A stretch of DNA of 64,000 bases from Mesorhizobium sp. 113-3-3 (GTDB taxonomy: Bacteria; Pseudomonadota; Alphaproteobacteria; Rhizobiales; Rhizobiaceae): assembly GCF_016756495.1 (NCBI RefSeq), contig NZ_AP023243.1:2670501-2734500 (forward strand), given 5' to 3'. The notes under the pieces are model-generated. The model was given only the letters and a program-made list of their open reading frames with translations, was not told the origin of the DNA and did no database searches. Positions 9,692 through 17,708 of the stretch are shown here, one piece after another. The stretch's first letter is position 1. The number at the start of each line of letters is the position of its first letter. The position numbers and the translations under genes were made by a program.

Positions 9692-10611
9692 ACGCGCTGC
9701 CCTCGGTGCTCGCCGAGCCGGTGATCGCACTCAGCGAGATCGAACGCAGCTTCGGCCTTGTGCAGGCGCTGCGCGGCATCTCGTTGTCGCTGCGGCCCGG
9801 CCGGGCACTCGCCCTGGTCGGCGAATCCGGCTGCGGCAAGACGACGTGCGCGCGCATCATCGCGCGCATGGACCATCCGACCGCGGGCACGCTGTCCTTT
9901 CGTGGCCGCGACGCGACGCGAGCCGGAACAGGCGACGAGGAGCGGGCCTACCGCCGCGCCGTGCAGATGGTGTTCCAGGATCCGTTCGCCTCGCTCAATC
10001 CGGTGTTCACCGTGCATCATCACCTGGCCCGACCGCTCGCTTTGCACGGCCATGCCAGGGGCAAGGCAGCGTTGACCAAGGGCGTGATGGACCTACTTGC
10101 CGATGTCGGCCTTGATCCGGAGCTGACGGCGCACAAGTTTCCGCACGAGCTGTCGGGTGGCCAGCGCCAACGCGTCAACATTGCCAGAGCGCTCGCCGTG
10201 CAGCCGGACGTGCTGGTTGCCGACGAGCCGACCTCGATGCTCGACGTCTCGATCCGGCTCGGTATCCTGGAACTGCTCGCCCGTATCAAGCGCGAGAAGA
10301 ACCTGGCGCTGCTCTACATCACCCACGACATCGCCACTGCCGCCCACGTGGCGGAGGAGATCATCGTCATGTTCGCCGGGCAGATGGTGGAGTGGGGCGC
10401 GACGTCAGCCGTAATCGCCGACCCGCGCCACCCCTACACGCAGCTCCTGCTTTCGGCGGTGCCCGATCCGGACCGGCCTTTCGTGCCGGGCGACAGCGCC
10501 CGCTTCCTCAACCATGCCGAGGAGATGCGGCGGCTATCACGCCCGGCCTCGGCTGACGTGGAGCAGGTGGCTTCGGACCATTTCGTCCGTGCGCTCGGCG
10601 CGGTTTCGTAA
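9688..10611 (+). CDS. ABC transporter ATP-binding protein, DppF type
   Basis: A 307-residue ATPase starting MNALPSVLAEPVIALSEIER. Walker A is GESGCGKTT, the Q-loop is in MVFQDPFASLNP, the signature is LSGGQRQR, Walker B is VLVADEPTSMLD and the H-loop YITHDI. The C-terminal HPYTQLLLSAVPDP is the conserved HPY segment of oligopeptide-type ATPases. The frame stays open well upstream, but the ATG at 9688 overlaps the previous stop (ATGA), which fixes the start. Confidence 0.93.
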   Translation: MNALPSVLAEPVIALSEIERSFGLVQALRGISLSLRPGRALALVGESGCGKTTCARIIARMDHPTAGTLSFRGRDATRAGTGDEERAYRRAVQMVFQDPFASLNPVFTVHHHLARPLALHGHARGKAALTKGVMDLLADVGLDPELTAHKFPHELSGGQRQRVNIARALAVQPDVLVADEPTSMLDVSIRLGILELLARIKREKNLALLYITHDIATAAHVAEEIIVMFAGQMVEWGATSAVIADPRHPYTQLLLSAVPDPDRPFVPGDSARFLNHAEEMRRLSRPASADVEQVASDHFVRALGAVS

Positions 10612-10624
10612 CAGGATCTTTGGA

Positions 10625-11095
10625 ATGGACTATCTGGTCAATCTTTCCCTGCTTGGACCCGATCCGGTGCTCGACCAGCGCCTGGCCGAGACCGGTGTCA
10701 CCGTCCGCCGGGCGTTGGCGCCGGAATACGAACTGGTGACGGGCTGGGTGCGGCGGACTTTCAGTGCCGGCTGGGCGGGAGAAACCGCCGTCTCCTTCAT
10801 GCGCCAGCCGCCGGCCTGTTTCCTGGCGACGCGGGCAGGGGAGCTCGTGGGCTTTGCCTGCCATGAATCGATCGCCCGTGGCTTCTTCGGCCCGACAGGT
10901 GTCGACGAGGCCGCGCGCGGCCAGGGCATCGGCCATGCGCTGCTGCTTGCCTCCCTGCTCGACTTGAAGACGATGGGCTATGCCTACGCCATCATCGGCG
11001 ATGTCGGCCCGTCCGAGTTCTACGAACGCACCGTGGGTGCGACGCCGATCCCCAATTCGGAGCCCGGCATCTATGCCGGCCTGCTGAAGACCTGA
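10625..11095 (+). CDS. GNAT-family N-acetyltransferase
   Basis: A 156-residue protein with the GNAT acetyl-CoA-binding motif EAARGQGIGHALLLASL at about residues 98-115, preceded by beta strands (CFLATRAGELVGFAC) of the usual fold. The ATG at 10625 lies 13 bases after the ATPase stop, and a longer in-frame extension would overlap that gene. It is co-transcribed with the transporter and the hexosaminidase. Acetylation of an amino sugar released by the hexosaminidase, for example glucosamine, is a reasonable guess. GNAT substrates cannot be read from sequence. Confidence 0.85.
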   Translation: MDYLVNLSLLGPDPVLDQRLAETGVTVRRALAPEYELVTGWVRRTFSAGWAGETAVSFMRQPPACFLATRAGELVGFACHESIARGFFGPTGVDEAARGQGIGHALLLASLLDLKTMGYAYAIIGDVGPSEFYERTVGATPIPNSEPGIYAGLLKT

Positions 11096-11118
11096 CCCTT
11101 TCACCTCACGAGATTGCC

Positions 11119-13128
11119 ATGACCGAGACACTTGCCCTGCGGCTGGAAAGTTTCTGGACGCCTCCGGGCGACGGCCAGAAACTGGCCTATTCGCTGAAAC
11201 TCACCAACGCTTCGCACCAGCCACTGCGAGACTTCCGGCTCTGCATCAGCGGCCCGGGCCGGATCGATCCCGCCGCGACGGTTGAAGGCGGTGTGCTGAC
11301 CGAGCGGATGTCCAACCATGCCGCGTTCGCGCCGCCGGACGGCTTCGTGCTCGAGCCGGGCACTGCATGGAGGGTGACGGCGCGGGGCCTGAGCTATCCG
11401 CTGCGCCACTGGACCGACGGCGCCACCAGCGCCTATCTCGTGCTCGCCGACGGCAACACGCAGAGCATCTCGGTCGAGCCGACGAAGGCAGCCGGCGACA
11501 ATGCGGTGCGCAGGCGCGGCGCCGAACCCTATCCGGTGCCCGCTGTGGCGCCGGTTTCGATTTCGGTCATCCCCTGGCCAGGCAAGGTCGAGGTGTCGGG
11601 CGCGATGCCGGCGCCCGCGGGTCTCGACCCGAGGCCGCAGGGCAAAGAGGCCACCGCCGCAGCGACGGCCTTTGCCGACCTCACCGCAAGCCTGTTCCCC
11701 GTCGAGGGGATCGTTCGCCCGGCGGCGGAAGGCGGCTTCCCCGTCATCATGTCGCCACGGGACGGCTTCGCGCCGGAAGCCTATGCCATCACCTTTTCCA
11801 CCGATGCCGCGACGGTTTCAGCGGCCACGAGCACGGGGTTTCTCTACGGGCTGATCACGCTTGGACAGATCCTGCGCGGCGCCGGACAACATCCCGGCAC
11901 CTTCCGCTTTCCGGCGGCCGGCGAAATCCGCGACGAACCCTCACTTGGCTGGCGCGGCTGCCATCTCGACGCGGCGCGGCAATTCTACGCCTCGGCAGAA
12001 ATCGAAAAATTCCTCAGGCTTCTGGCCTGGAACAAGCTCAACCGTTTCCATTGGCACCTGTCGGACGACGAAGCCTGGCGGGTCGAGATATCGGCCTATC
12101 CCCAACTGACCGAAATCGGCGCCTGGCGTGGTCACGGCCTGCCGGTCCCGCCGCTGCTGGGCTCGGGCCCGCAGAAGTCCGGCGGCTATTACACCAAGCC
12201 GGTCATCCGCAACATCGTCGCTCTGGCCGGACGGCTCGGCATCGAGGTGGTGCCGGAGATCGACGTGCCCGGCCACAGCTACGCCATGCTGCAAGCGCTG
12301 CCCGGGCTGCGCGATCCCGGCGAGCATGGCGAGTATTTTTCCGTGCAGGGATTTCCCAACAACTGCCTCAACCCGGCGCGCGAGGAAACCTACCGCGTGC
12401 TGGAGACGATCTTCGACGAGCTTATCGAATTGTTTCCCTCGAAGATCATTCATGTCGGCGCCGACGAGGTGCCGATCGGCGCCTGGTCGGGTTCGCCGCA
12501 GGCGCTGCACCGGCTTGCCGAGATCGGCGGCGAGGCGGTGGCAAAGGCGCATGCCAGGCGGCTTGGCGTGGTCACCAACACGCATGGCGCCGATGAGATC
12601 GAAGGCTCGGGGGCAGCGGTGCTGCAGGCGCAGTTCCTCAAGCGCGTACAAGCGTTCCTTGCGTCTCGCGGCTGCGTCACCGGCGGCTGGGAGGAGGCAG
12701 CACACGGCAATGTCATCGACAAGAACAAGTGCTATCTGAATGGCTGGCGCAATGTCGAGGTTTCGGCGGCGCTGGCCGGCGAGGGCTATGACATGGTCGT
12801 CAATCCGGGCCAGGTCTATTATCTCGACATGGCCAACAGCCAGGAATGGTCGGAACCGGGCGCCGCCTGGGCCGGCTGGTCGTCGCCCGAGAAACTCTAC
12901 GGCTTCGATCCGGTGCAAGGCTGGAGCGAGGCGCAGAAGAAACATTTCCTCGGCGTGCAATGCTGCATCTGGTCGGAACCGATGACCGACCGCGCCGTCT
13001 TCGACCGGCTGGTGTTTCCGCGCCTCTCGGCGCTTGCCGAAACCGGCTGGACGCAGCCGGAGCGCAAGTCGTGGGAGCGCTTCAAGGCGCTCTGCGGACT
13101 GATGCCGGTTCTCTACGGATTGCCATAG
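11119..13128 (+). CDS. Beta-N-acetylhexosaminidase, glycoside hydrolase family 20
   Basis: A 669-residue enzyme that removes terminal beta-linked GlcNAc/GalNAc from oligosaccharides. The catalytic Asp-Glu pair is Asp449-Glu450 in IIHVGADEVP, the family 20 active-site motif, which uses substrate-assisted catalysis. Other family motifs are WNKLNRFHWHLSDDEAWR and EVVPEIDVPGHSYAML. About 140 N-terminal residues form an extra beta-rich region before the GH20 accessory domain. No signal peptide is visible, so it should be cytoplasmic and act on oligosaccharides imported by the upstream transporter. It ends the operon, convergent with the ROK regulator. Confidence 0.93.
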   Translation: MTETLALRLESFWTPPGDGQKLAYSLKLTNASHQPLRDFRLCISGPGRIDPAATVEGGVLTERMSNHAAFAPPDGFVLEPGTAWRVTARGLSYPLRHWTDGATSAYLVLADGNTQSISVEPTKAAGDNAVRRRGAEPYPVPAVAPVSISVIPWPGKVEVSGAMPAPAGLDPRPQGKEATAAATAFADLTASLFPVEGIVRPAAEGGFPVIMSPRDGFAPEAYAITFSTDAATVSAATSTGFLYGLITLGQILRGAGQHPGTFRFPAAGEIRDEPSLGWRGCHLDAARQFYASAEIEKFLRLLAWNKLNRFHWHLSDDEAWRVEISAYPQLTEIGAWRGHGLPVPPLLGSGPQKSGGYYTKPVIRNIVALAGRLGIEVVPEIDVPGHSYAMLQALPGLRDPGEHGEYFSVQGFPNNCLNPAREETYRVLETIFDELIELFPSKIIHVGADEVPIGAWSGSPQALHRLAEIGGEAVAKAHARRLGVVTNTHGADEIEGSGAAVLQAQFLKRVQAFLASRGCVTGGWEEAAHGNVIDKNKCYLNGWRNVEVSAALAGEGYDMVVNPGQVYYLDMANSQEWSEPGAAWAGWSSPEKLYGFDPVQGWSEAQKKHFLGVQCCIWSEPMTDRAVFDRLVFPRLSALAETGWTQPERKSWERFKALCGLMPVLYGLP

Positions 13129-13192
13129 GCCCCCTCCGTTGTGACGCTAGGGGGAGGACCGTGCCACGCTTTTCATGGAATGGCCCGGCGGA

Positions 13193-14398
13193 TCAGCCGA
13201 GTGGCTTCTGCAGCACGTCGAACTGGGGGTTGGTCTCCGAAAAGATCGGCAGCGCGGCGGCGCCGAGCACGGAGGTGTCCTTGCCGGCGGCGCCGACCAG
13301 CACGCGCGGTGTGGACCGCGCTCTGGTCGAACTGACCGAAAGATGCAGCGGTTCGAGCCGGGCGACGAGGGCCTCGATCACCGGCAATGGCATGAAGCCA
13401 CCCACCACCACGGTTTCGGGATCGAGCGCCAGTTCCAGCACGTCGATCGCCTGGCGCAGCGGATCGACGGCATCTGCGATCCAGGCTTCGAGGCGATCGT
13501 CTCCTTGCGCCAACAGTTCCTCCAGCACATCGGGCGAGGCATGGTCGGGGTCAGGCAGGTCGAGCCGATCATAGGCGGCCCGCAGCGATACGTAGCGTTC
13601 CAGGCAGCCGCGCTTGCCGCAGCCGCAGGACAGGCCGCCAGGCCTAACGATCATGTGGCCGATCTCGCCGGCATTGTGGCGGCTGCCTTTGTAGAGATGG
13701 CCGTCAAGGAACAGGCCAGCGCCCAGGCCGGTGCCGATGAACAGATAGACGAAGCTGCCGAGGTTGCGGGCAACGCCATAGAGCCGCTCGCCGATTGCCG
13801 CGGCGGTGGCGTCGTTCTCGACCGTCACCGCAATGCCGGTCAGCCGCTGGAGCTCGTCGGCGACCGGAAAATCCTGCCAGCCGGGCAGGGCGGTTGGCCC
13901 GACCGAGGTCATGCCTTCGACGTCGAAGGGGCCTGGCATCGCCACGCCGATGCCGAACAGGCGCTGGCGGTCGAAGCGAAACTTGCGCATCAGGTCGCCG
14001 GCAATCGCGGCAAGCAGCGGCATCGCCTGCGCCGGGGTCGGGCGGTCAACGGGGTGCTCGATACGCGCCCGCACCGTGCCTGAGAGATCGGTGATGACGC
14101 CAACCGCCAGCTGATGGTCGAGCTGCAGGCCGATCGAGTAACCGCCATCGGGGTTGATCGAATAGGGCACTGCCGGCTGGCCGCGCGCGCCTTTGAGCGT
14201 CGCCTCGGCGCGCAGCAGCTCGGCCGTCTCGAGTTCCTCGACGATGTTGGAAATGGTCTGGGTGCTGAGCGCGGTCAGCCGCGCGATCGCCGCGCGTGAC
14301 AAGGCGCCGTTGGTACGAATCGCCTCGATCACCACCCGGCGGTTGTGCGACTTGGCCTGTTCGAGATTGGTGCCGGAGACGGCTTTCCTGGAGATCAT
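13193..14398 (-). CDS. ROK-family transcriptional repressor (NagC/XylR-like)
   Basis: A 401-residue regulator. An N-terminal winged helix (residues about 15-75; GALSRAAIARLTALSTQTISNIVEELE) precedes a ROK sugar-kinase-like domain. The structural zinc motif is intact in CGCGKRGCLERY and the phosphate-loop-like FIGTGLGAGLF is present. ROK regulators respond to sugars or amino sugars and typically bind palindromes. The gene faces the operon at 5244-13128, and the palindrome 34 bases before its own start matches the one at the operon promoter, so autoregulation and operon repression are predicted. Confidence 0.92.
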   Translation of the reverse strand: MISRKAVSGTNLEQAKSHNRRVVIEAIRTNGALSRAAIARLTALSTQTISNIVEELETAELLRAEATLKGARGQPAVPYSINPDGGYSIGLQLDHQLAVGVITDLSGTVRARIEHPVDRPTPAQAMPLLAAIAGDLMRKFRFDRQRLFGIGVAMPGPFDVEGMTSVGPTALPGWQDFPVADELQRLTGIAVTVENDATAAAIGERLYGVARNLGSFVYLFIGTGLGAGLFLDGHLYKGSRHNAGEIGHMIVRPGGLSCGCGKRGCLERYVSLRAAYDRLDLPDPDHASPDVLEELLAQGDDRLEAWIADAVDPLRQAIDVLELALDPETVVVGGFMPLPVIEALVARLEPLHLSVSSTRARSTPRVLVGAAGKDTSVLGAAALPIFSETNPQFDVLQKPLG

Positions 14399-14431
14399 GG
14401 GAACGTTACCAACGAACTTTGCGATAAAAAC

Positions 14432-14446
14432 AAATCAAGTTGATTT
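14432..14446. promoter_or_regulatory. Putative ROK-repressor operator (site 2, autoregulatory)
   Basis: A perfect 7+1+7 palindrome AAATCAAGTTGATTT, differing from site 1 (5196-5210) only at the central base. It lies directly after the -10 element of the ROK gene promoter, reading on the minus strand, which fits autorepression. Confidence 0.65.
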
Positions 14447-14447
14447 A

Positions 14448-14470
14448 ATTATATGCAATGGTAGCTACCA
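14448..14470 (-). promoter_or_regulatory. Promoter region of the ROK gene with a second palindrome in its spacer
   Basis: On the minus strand a consensus TATAAT (-10) occupies 14448-14453. The perfect 12-base palindrome TGGTAGCTACCA (14459-14470) lies in the expected spacer between -10 and a poor -35. It differs from the ROK operator and may be a site for another regulator. Confidence 0.4.
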
Positions 14471-14564
14471 CTTCTAGCCGGTTTCGCAGCCAGAGCGCCA
14501 TCGGAGCAGGTCTAGTTCAGCAATATTTGATGGGGCCGGCCTGGTGGCTTGGCCGGCCAGCGGA

Positions 14565-15659
14565 TCAGAACGCCCAGGGGTTCGCGAGCGCGGCACGAAT
14601 CTCGGCGTCGTGTTCGCCGCGCGCTGGACTTCTGCCCGGCGTCTTTTGCGCCCATCCGGAAAAGCGTGGAGCGGCGGCGGCCTGCAGGACGCCGTCCACC
14701 GTCAGCCAGGAACCGCGCACGGCCATGTGCGGGTGCCGTGCCGCCTCCCACGGGCTGAGCACCGGGGAGACGCAGGCGTCGGAGCCTTCGAACAGGCTGG
14801 TCCATTCATCGCGCTTTCTTGCGGCAAATATCGCCGCCAGCCGGCTGCCGAGTTCCGGCCAGAGATCGCGGTCGAACTGCCTGGCGAATTGCGGATCGGC
14901 GGCGAGGCCGAGCCTGTCGAGGAACAGCGCGTAGAATTTCGGCTCGAGGCACTGGACGCTGATGAAACCGCCATCGGCTGTGCGGTAGACGCGGCACCAA
15001 TGCGGTCCGTCGAGAAGGCTTCTGCCGCGTTCGGCGACGAGCGCGCCGGACTGGCCGACCGCCATCAGCAGGTTCATCATGTGGGCCGAGCCGTCGACGA
15101 TGGCCGCGTCGACCACTGTACCTGGGCCGCCGGCACGCGCGCTCATGATGCTGGCGAGCATACCGATCACCAGATAGAGCGCGCCGCCGCCTATGTCGCC
15201 GGTGAGCGTCGGCGGCGCCATGGGCGGCTCGCCCGGCAGGGAGGCGTACCAGAGCGCGCCGGATACGCCGGTATAGTTCAAATCATGGCCAGAGGTGCGG
15301 GCGAGGGGGCCGTCCTGGCCCCAGCCGGTCATGCGGCCATAGACCAGCCTTGGATTGACCGCCAGGCAGGCCTCCGGGCCGAGGCCGAGACGCTCCATGA
15401 CGCCGGGCCGGAATCCCTCGATCAGGCCGTCGGCGGTGGCGACGAGGCGCATCAGCAGGGCGACGTCCCCGGCATCCCCGAGGTCGAGCGCGATGGAGCG
15501 CTTGCCGCGATCGAGCAGCGAGTGTTCGGGCAGGCCCGGCACGGGCGCCTGCTTGCGGTGGACGACGATGACATCGGCGCCGAGATCGGCGAGCAGCATG
15601 CCGGCGAAGGGCGCCGGCCCGAGCGCCTCGATCTCGACGATTCGCGTCCCCTTCAGCAT
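14565..15659 (-). CDS. CaiB/BaiF CoA-transferase family protein, alpha-methylacyl-CoA racemase-like
   Basis: A 364-residue class III CoA-transferase-fold protein. The N-terminus LKGTRIVEIEALGPAPFAG plus LLADLGADVIVV, the segment GTVVDAAIVDGSAH with the expected active-site Asp, and GLIEGFRPGVMERLGLG are the conserved blocks. ALGPAPFAGMLLADLG and VYRTADGGFISVQCLEPKF resemble alpha-methylacyl-CoA racemases more than formyl-CoA transferases. The ATG at 15659 is chosen because GGAGGG lies just before it; an in-frame ATG at 15680 has a weaker site. It is divergent from the LLM flavoprotein at 15765. The physiological CoA ester is unknown. Confidence 0.85.
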   Translation of the reverse strand: MLKGTRIVEIEALGPAPFAGMLLADLGADVIVVHRKQAPVPGLPEHSLLDRGKRSIALDLGDAGDVALLMRLVATADGLIEGFRPGVMERLGLGPEACLAVNPRLVYGRMTGWGQDGPLARTSGHDLNYTGVSGALWYASLPGEPPMAPPTLTGDIGGGALYLVIGMLASIMSARAGGPGTVVDAAIVDGSAHMMNLLMAVGQSGALVAERGRSLLDGPHWCRVYRTADGGFISVQCLEPKFYALFLDRLGLAADPQFARQFDRDLWPELGSRLAAIFAARKRDEWTSLFEGSDACVSPVLSPWEAARHPHMAVRGSWLTVDGVLQAAAAPRFSGWAQKTPGRSPARGEHDAEIRAALANPWAF

Positions 15660-15764
15660 TCCACCCTCCACGGCGTTCAACCCCAGAGTATGGCCTGAGG
15701 TGACGGTGTGTAACCCCGCCGTTTTGGCATTGAAGCAAGTGCCGCTCGCATATACTTCAGGGCC

Positions 15765-16787
15765 ATGAAAAAAATCGGTTTCCTGTCATTCGGGCATTGG
15801 ACCCCCTCGTCGCAATCGCAAGTGCGCTCGGCGTCCGACGCGCTGCTGCAATCCATCGATCTCGCCGTCGCGGCCGAGCAGCTCGGCGCCGACGGCGCCT
15901 ATTTCCGCGTGCACCATTTCGCCCGCCAGCTCGCTTCGCCGTTCCCGCTGCTGGCGGCGGTCGGCGCCAAGACCAGCCGCATCGAGATCGGCACGGCGGT
16001 CATCGACATGCGCTACGAGAATCCGCTCTACATGGCCGAGGATGCCGGGGCCGCCGACATCATCGCCGGCGGCCGGCTGCAGCTCGGCATCAGCCGCGGT
16101 TCGCCCGAGCAGGTGATCGATGGCTGGCGCTATTTCGGCTACCAGCCGCAGGAAGGCAAAAGCGACGCCGACATGGCGCGGCACCATGCCGAGGTTTTTC
16201 TCGATACGCTGCGCGGCGAGGGGTTCGCCCAGCCCAATCCACGGCCGATGTTCCCCAACCCGCCCGGCCTGCTCCGGCTCGAGCCGCATTCGGAAGGCCT
16301 GCACGAGCGCATCTGGTGGGGTGCGGCGACCAACGCCACTTCGGAATGGGCGGCCAAGCTCGGCATGAATCTGCAGAGCTCGACGCTGAAGTTCGACGAG
16401 AGCGGCAAGCCATTCCACATCCAGCAGGCCGAACAGATCCGCATCTACCGCGAGGCGTGGAAGGCGGCCGGCCACGAGCGCGAGCCGCACGTCTCGGTCA
16501 GCCGCAGCATCTTCGCGCTGGTCGATGATCGCGACCGCGCCTATTTCGGGCGCGGCAATGAAAGCCGCGACCAGATCGGCTTCATCGAGGAGAATACCAG
16601 GGCGATCTTCGGCCGCAGCTACGCCGCCGAGCCTGACGTGCTGATCAAGGAATTGGCGCAGGACGAGGCGATCGCCGAGGCCGACACGCTGCTGCTTACC
16701 GTGCCCAACCAGCTCGGCGTCGACTATAACGCCCATGTCATTGAGGCGATCCTGACCCATGTCGCGCCGGCCCTGGGCTGGCGCTGA
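15765..16787 (+). CDS. LLM-class flavin-dependent oxidoreductase
   Basis: A 340-residue luciferase-like (TIM-barrel) flavoprotein. Family marks are GFLSFGHW at the N-terminus, SIDLAVAAEQLGADGAYFRVHHF, the strand IEIGTAVIDMRYENPLYMAEDAG and the FMN-phosphate region GRLQLGISRGSPEQV. Such enzymes are FMN or F420 dependent monooxygenases or reductases; an FMN partner reductase is not adjacent. It is divergent from the racemase-like gene and followed 52 bases later by the ThuA-like gene. The substrate is unknown. Confidence 0.88.
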   Translation: MKKIGFLSFGHWTPSSQSQVRSASDALLQSIDLAVAAEQLGADGAYFRVHHFARQLASPFPLLAAVGAKTSRIEIGTAVIDMRYENPLYMAEDAGAADIIAGGRLQLGISRGSPEQVIDGWRYFGYQPQEGKSDADMARHHAEVFLDTLRGEGFAQPNPRPMFPNPPGLLRLEPHSEGLHERIWWGAATNATSEWAAKLGMNLQSSTLKFDESGKPFHIQQAEQIRIYREAWKAAGHEREPHVSVSRSIFALVDDRDRAYFGRGNESRDQIGFIEENTRAIFGRSYAAEPDVLIKELAQDEAIAEADTLLLTVPNQLGVDYNAHVIEAILTHVAPALGWR

Positions 16788-16839
16788 CGGCCTTGCCATG
16801 TAACCATCGATCGCGGCGGCGATTCAGGAGGTTCACAGC

Positions 16840-17487
16840 ATGGCGAAGAGGGCTTTGATTGCCTGGGGCGGTTGGGACGGCCACACGCCGGAGCGCAGCG
16901 CCAATGTCATTCGCGCGCTGCTTGAGCGCAACGGGTTCGATGTCACGCTGGGCCAGGGCACGGCGATGTTCGCCGATCCGGAATTGTCGTCCTTCGATCT
17001 CATCGTGCCTGGCATCACCATGTCTACGATCGAGAAGGCCGAGCTGCAGAACCTGACGCAGGCGGTGCGCGCTGGAAGCGGGCTCGGCGGCTTCCACGGC
17101 ACGATGGGCGACAGTTTTCGCAACGAGCCGGACTACCAGTTCATGACCGGCGGCCAATGGGTCGCGCATCCCGGCAACATCATCGACTATCGCGTGGTGA
17201 TCACACAACCGGACGACCCGATCACGAAAGGCATCAGCGATTTCGCCTACCGGTCGGAGCAGTATTACATGCATGTCGACCCGAGCAACGAGGTGCTGGC
17301 GACGACGACGTTCAGCGATGCGCATTTTCCGGGCATAGGCGGGGTTGTCATGCCGGTGGTCTGGAAGCGCCGGTATGGCGCGGGGAAGGTTTTCTACAGT
17401 TCGCTTGGGCACACGGCGGACGAGTTCGCGGTGCCGGAAATGGCGCTGATCGTGGAGCGCGGTTTGCTGTGGGCGGCGCGGGGGTAG
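16840..17487 (+). CDS. ThuA-domain protein
   Basis: A 215-residue protein of the ThuA (trehalose-utilisation) family, which has a class I glutamine-amidotransferase-like fold. Visible marks are ALIAWGGWDGHTPERSA, FDLIVPGITMSTI, the nucleophile-elbow-like GSGLGGFHGTMGDSFRN and the C-terminal KVFYSSLGHTADEF. A strong AGGAGGT lies 8 bases before the ATG. ThuA proteins are linked to sugar or sugar-alcohol use in rhizobia, but their reaction is not well established. No sugar transporter is adjacent here. Confidence 0.85.
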   Translation: MAKRALIAWGGWDGHTPERSANVIRALLERNGFDVTLGQGTAMFADPELSSFDLIVPGITMSTIEKAELQNLTQAVRAGSGLGGFHGTMGDSFRNEPDYQFMTGGQWVAHPGNIIDYRVVITQPDDPITKGISDFAYRSEQYYMHVDPSNEVLATTTFSDAHFPGIGGVVMPVVWKRRYGAGKVFYSSLGHTADEFAVPEMALIVERGLLWAARG

Positions 17488-17510
17488 CGGCACGGGTGGC
17501 ACTCTACGAT

Positions 17511-17667
17511 GCCCCCCCCTCTGTCCTGCCGGCCATCTCCCCCACGAGGAGGGAGATCGGCTGTCACCGCCGCCTTCGCCAATCTCCGACGAGCAGTCTT
17601 TGAGCCGGCACCGAAGCTGCCAATCTCCCCCCTTGTGGGGGAGATGTCCGGCAGGACAGAGGGGGGC
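17511..17667. repeat. Long imperfect inverted repeat, intergenic palindromic element
   Basis: The left arm (17511-17559) contains CTCTGTCCTGCCGGCCATCT, and the right arm (about 17621-17667) contains its near-complement ending TGTCCGGCAGGACAGAGG. About 60 bases separate them. The arms could fold into one long hairpin between the ThuA and amidase genes, which converge here. A related, shorter element with the same GTCCGGCAGGACA core is at 50075-50164, so it is a repeated element rather than a single terminator. Confidence 0.75.
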
Positions 17668-17708
17668 GTGGCGGAACTCGACGGTGGGTGTTGGCTTTTC
17701 CGCTCCGC

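Noticed and set aside
13130..13154. CCCCCT/AGGGGG inverted repeat between the hexosaminidase and ROK genes as a terminator
   Set aside because: Six-base stem with a 13-base loop and no T-run; too weak to annotate.
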